From Apostichopus japonicus (taxonomy: Eukaryota > Echinodermata > Holothuroidea > Aspidochirotida > Stichopodidae): 64,000 bases of DNA. How positions within the stretch are numbered: the stretch's first letter is position 1; each line of letters opens with the position of its first letter. A model generated the notes under the pieces. The model did no database searches. It was not told the DNA's origin and worked only from the letters and a program-made list of their open reading frames with translations. Of this stretch, positions 62,956 to 64,000 are shown one piece after another. The stretch spans positions 17,135,321-17,199,320 of the forward strand of contig NC_092578.1 in NCBI RefSeq assembly GCF_037975245.1, read 5' to 3'. Position numbers and translations under genes: made by a program.

Positions 62956-64000
62956 GTGAGTAAAGCATCTAATTAAACTTTAAAAACAAAGACAGTTTTA
63001 GAAAAGAGTTGAGTCTCAATATGAAGATATATATCAGTATAAGTGAAGTATCTTATACGGTATAACCTTATTAATCTTTACCCTATAGCCTACGCTTACT
63101 AAATACAGATTTCAAATTCGATTTACCCACATTTCTAAAGACTGTATAGTCAGATGCGGTGGATTAGGCATCACTCTAGGGTAGATGGGAGGGGAGGGGT
63201 GGGGAGGGGTGGGAGAGGGGGAGGGGACTAAGTGGGTTATACGTGACTTTGATTTGAAGGCACAAACTCGAATATCACATCAAAACTTCCCATAGGATAG
63301 CTCTCTCTGTGCTTTGTTTTTATCGCAAATTCCAGTATAACTGAACTTAGTGGAGGGGTGAGTAGGGAGGGGAGGGGAGGGGAGGAGGAGGGGGAGGGGA
63401 CTAAGTGGGTCATGCAGTAACATGTGACTTTGATTTGAAGGCACGTGACAAACCCGAATATCACATCAAATCTTCTCAACACGATAACTCATTCTGTACA
63501 ATGGGTGTACCTCAAATTCCAGGAAAGCTATTTAAATGTTTCTAATCCAATCAACACACTTATTAATTTACTTTTCCTTAACTTATCGACAAAGAACATT
63601 TCTTTATAATGACAGTTAACTCAATTTCTTCATGAAAGGGCACTTTGTGAATAAGAAAAGGGCCATTTATAATTAAAAAGGGATGTACTTATCTACTTAT
63701 CATTAGCAAAACACGGGCACATCTAAGTTTTCACTAAACTGAAGAAGCCCACCACGCCACCTTCCCGCTCCCCGCTCCCCCTCCCCTGCCCCTCCCCCCT
63801 TCCAGGTCCACCGCACTGAGCCTTCTATATACATACATGACAGAGCGTACCGTAAATTTTGTTTTGATGTCAAGTCCGCGGTTGACCAATCATTTCACTC
63901 CCTTCAGTTAGTCAGGAGAAATTGTTTATGCCTAACTTCATACGATTCAATACACTAGTCATAGTTGCGTGCAGAGAGAATGAATACTTTTCGAAATTTC
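62956..64000 (+). other. intron of the signal-anchor gene to window end
   Basis: No further exon found. Contains the duplicated G-rich block at 63186-63520 and a C-rich patch near 63760. Confidence 0.4.
63186..63520. repeat. duplicated block with GGGGAGGGG head
   Basis: Two copies of about 175 bp. Each starts with runs of GGGGAGGGG, then GGACTAAGTGGGT, GTGACTTTGATTTGAAGGCA, and GAATATCACATCAAA. Their heads have at least four G-tracts and could form quadruplexes. Confidence 0.75.

Overview
This is a gene-sparse window of an animal nuclear genome. Coding sequence is split into short exons with consensus GT/AG sites, introns run to several kilobases, and the space between is filled with (TA)n microsatellites, poly-G/poly-C runs of 8-20 bases, minisatellites, tRNA-headed SINE-like repeats, fold-back elements and a truncated LINE. 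The gene types (animal tyrosine kinase, class A GPCRs, cytochrome c with an intron at the conserved Gly-56-type position) and the repeat landscape suggest a marine invertebrate deuterostome. An echinoderm, perhaps a sea cucumber, is my guess, but it is inference only.

Layout. (1) 1.1-7.1 kb, + strand: four exons of a tyrosine kinase gene, covering the catalytic loop to the C-terminus of the kinase domain plus an acidic tail; its 5' part lies before the window, and introns carry a hAT-type element, a second hAT-like element and a palindromic element with a hammerhead-like core. (2) 7.5-11.1 kb: a 61-bp minisatellite with about 1-kb higher-order duplication, interrupted by an (ATT)n-ended insertion. 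(3) 11-19 kb: no recognised genes; a 118-bp satellite, an old degenerate repeat with AGGTCA words, a SINE-like copy and a 20-bp minisatellite. (4) 19.2-25.5 kb, + strand: a complete two-exon class A GPCR of adenosine-receptor-like type (565 aa). (5) 25.5-43.6 kb: no recognised genes; several MITE-like elements and long (TA)n tracts. (6) 44.0-48.8 kb, + strand: a second two-exon adenosine-receptor-like GPCR (474 aa), a paralogue of the first with the same phase-0 intron position. (7) 49.8-50.3 kb: the 3' end of an L2/CR1-like LINE. (8) 50.3-58.7 kb: no genes; a large ACAG/ACAT satellite and a small palindromic array. (9) 58.7-61.1 kb, - strand: a complete divergent cytochrome c gene (126 aa) with a probable 5'-UTR exon. 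(10) 62.86 kb, + strand: the first coding exon of a type II membrane or secreted protein continuing past the window.

The two GPCRs are the clearest functional unit. They share the intron position, a conserved motif at the start of the third loop, very long third loops, the adenosine-receptor Ser/Thr-His pair in TM7 and the EL2 Phe. Both replace the purine-anchoring Asn (6.55) with Asp and have an acidic residue at 3.36, so ligand selectivity may differ from vertebrate adenosine receptors. No operon-like logic links the other genes; they are separate eukaryotic transcription units.
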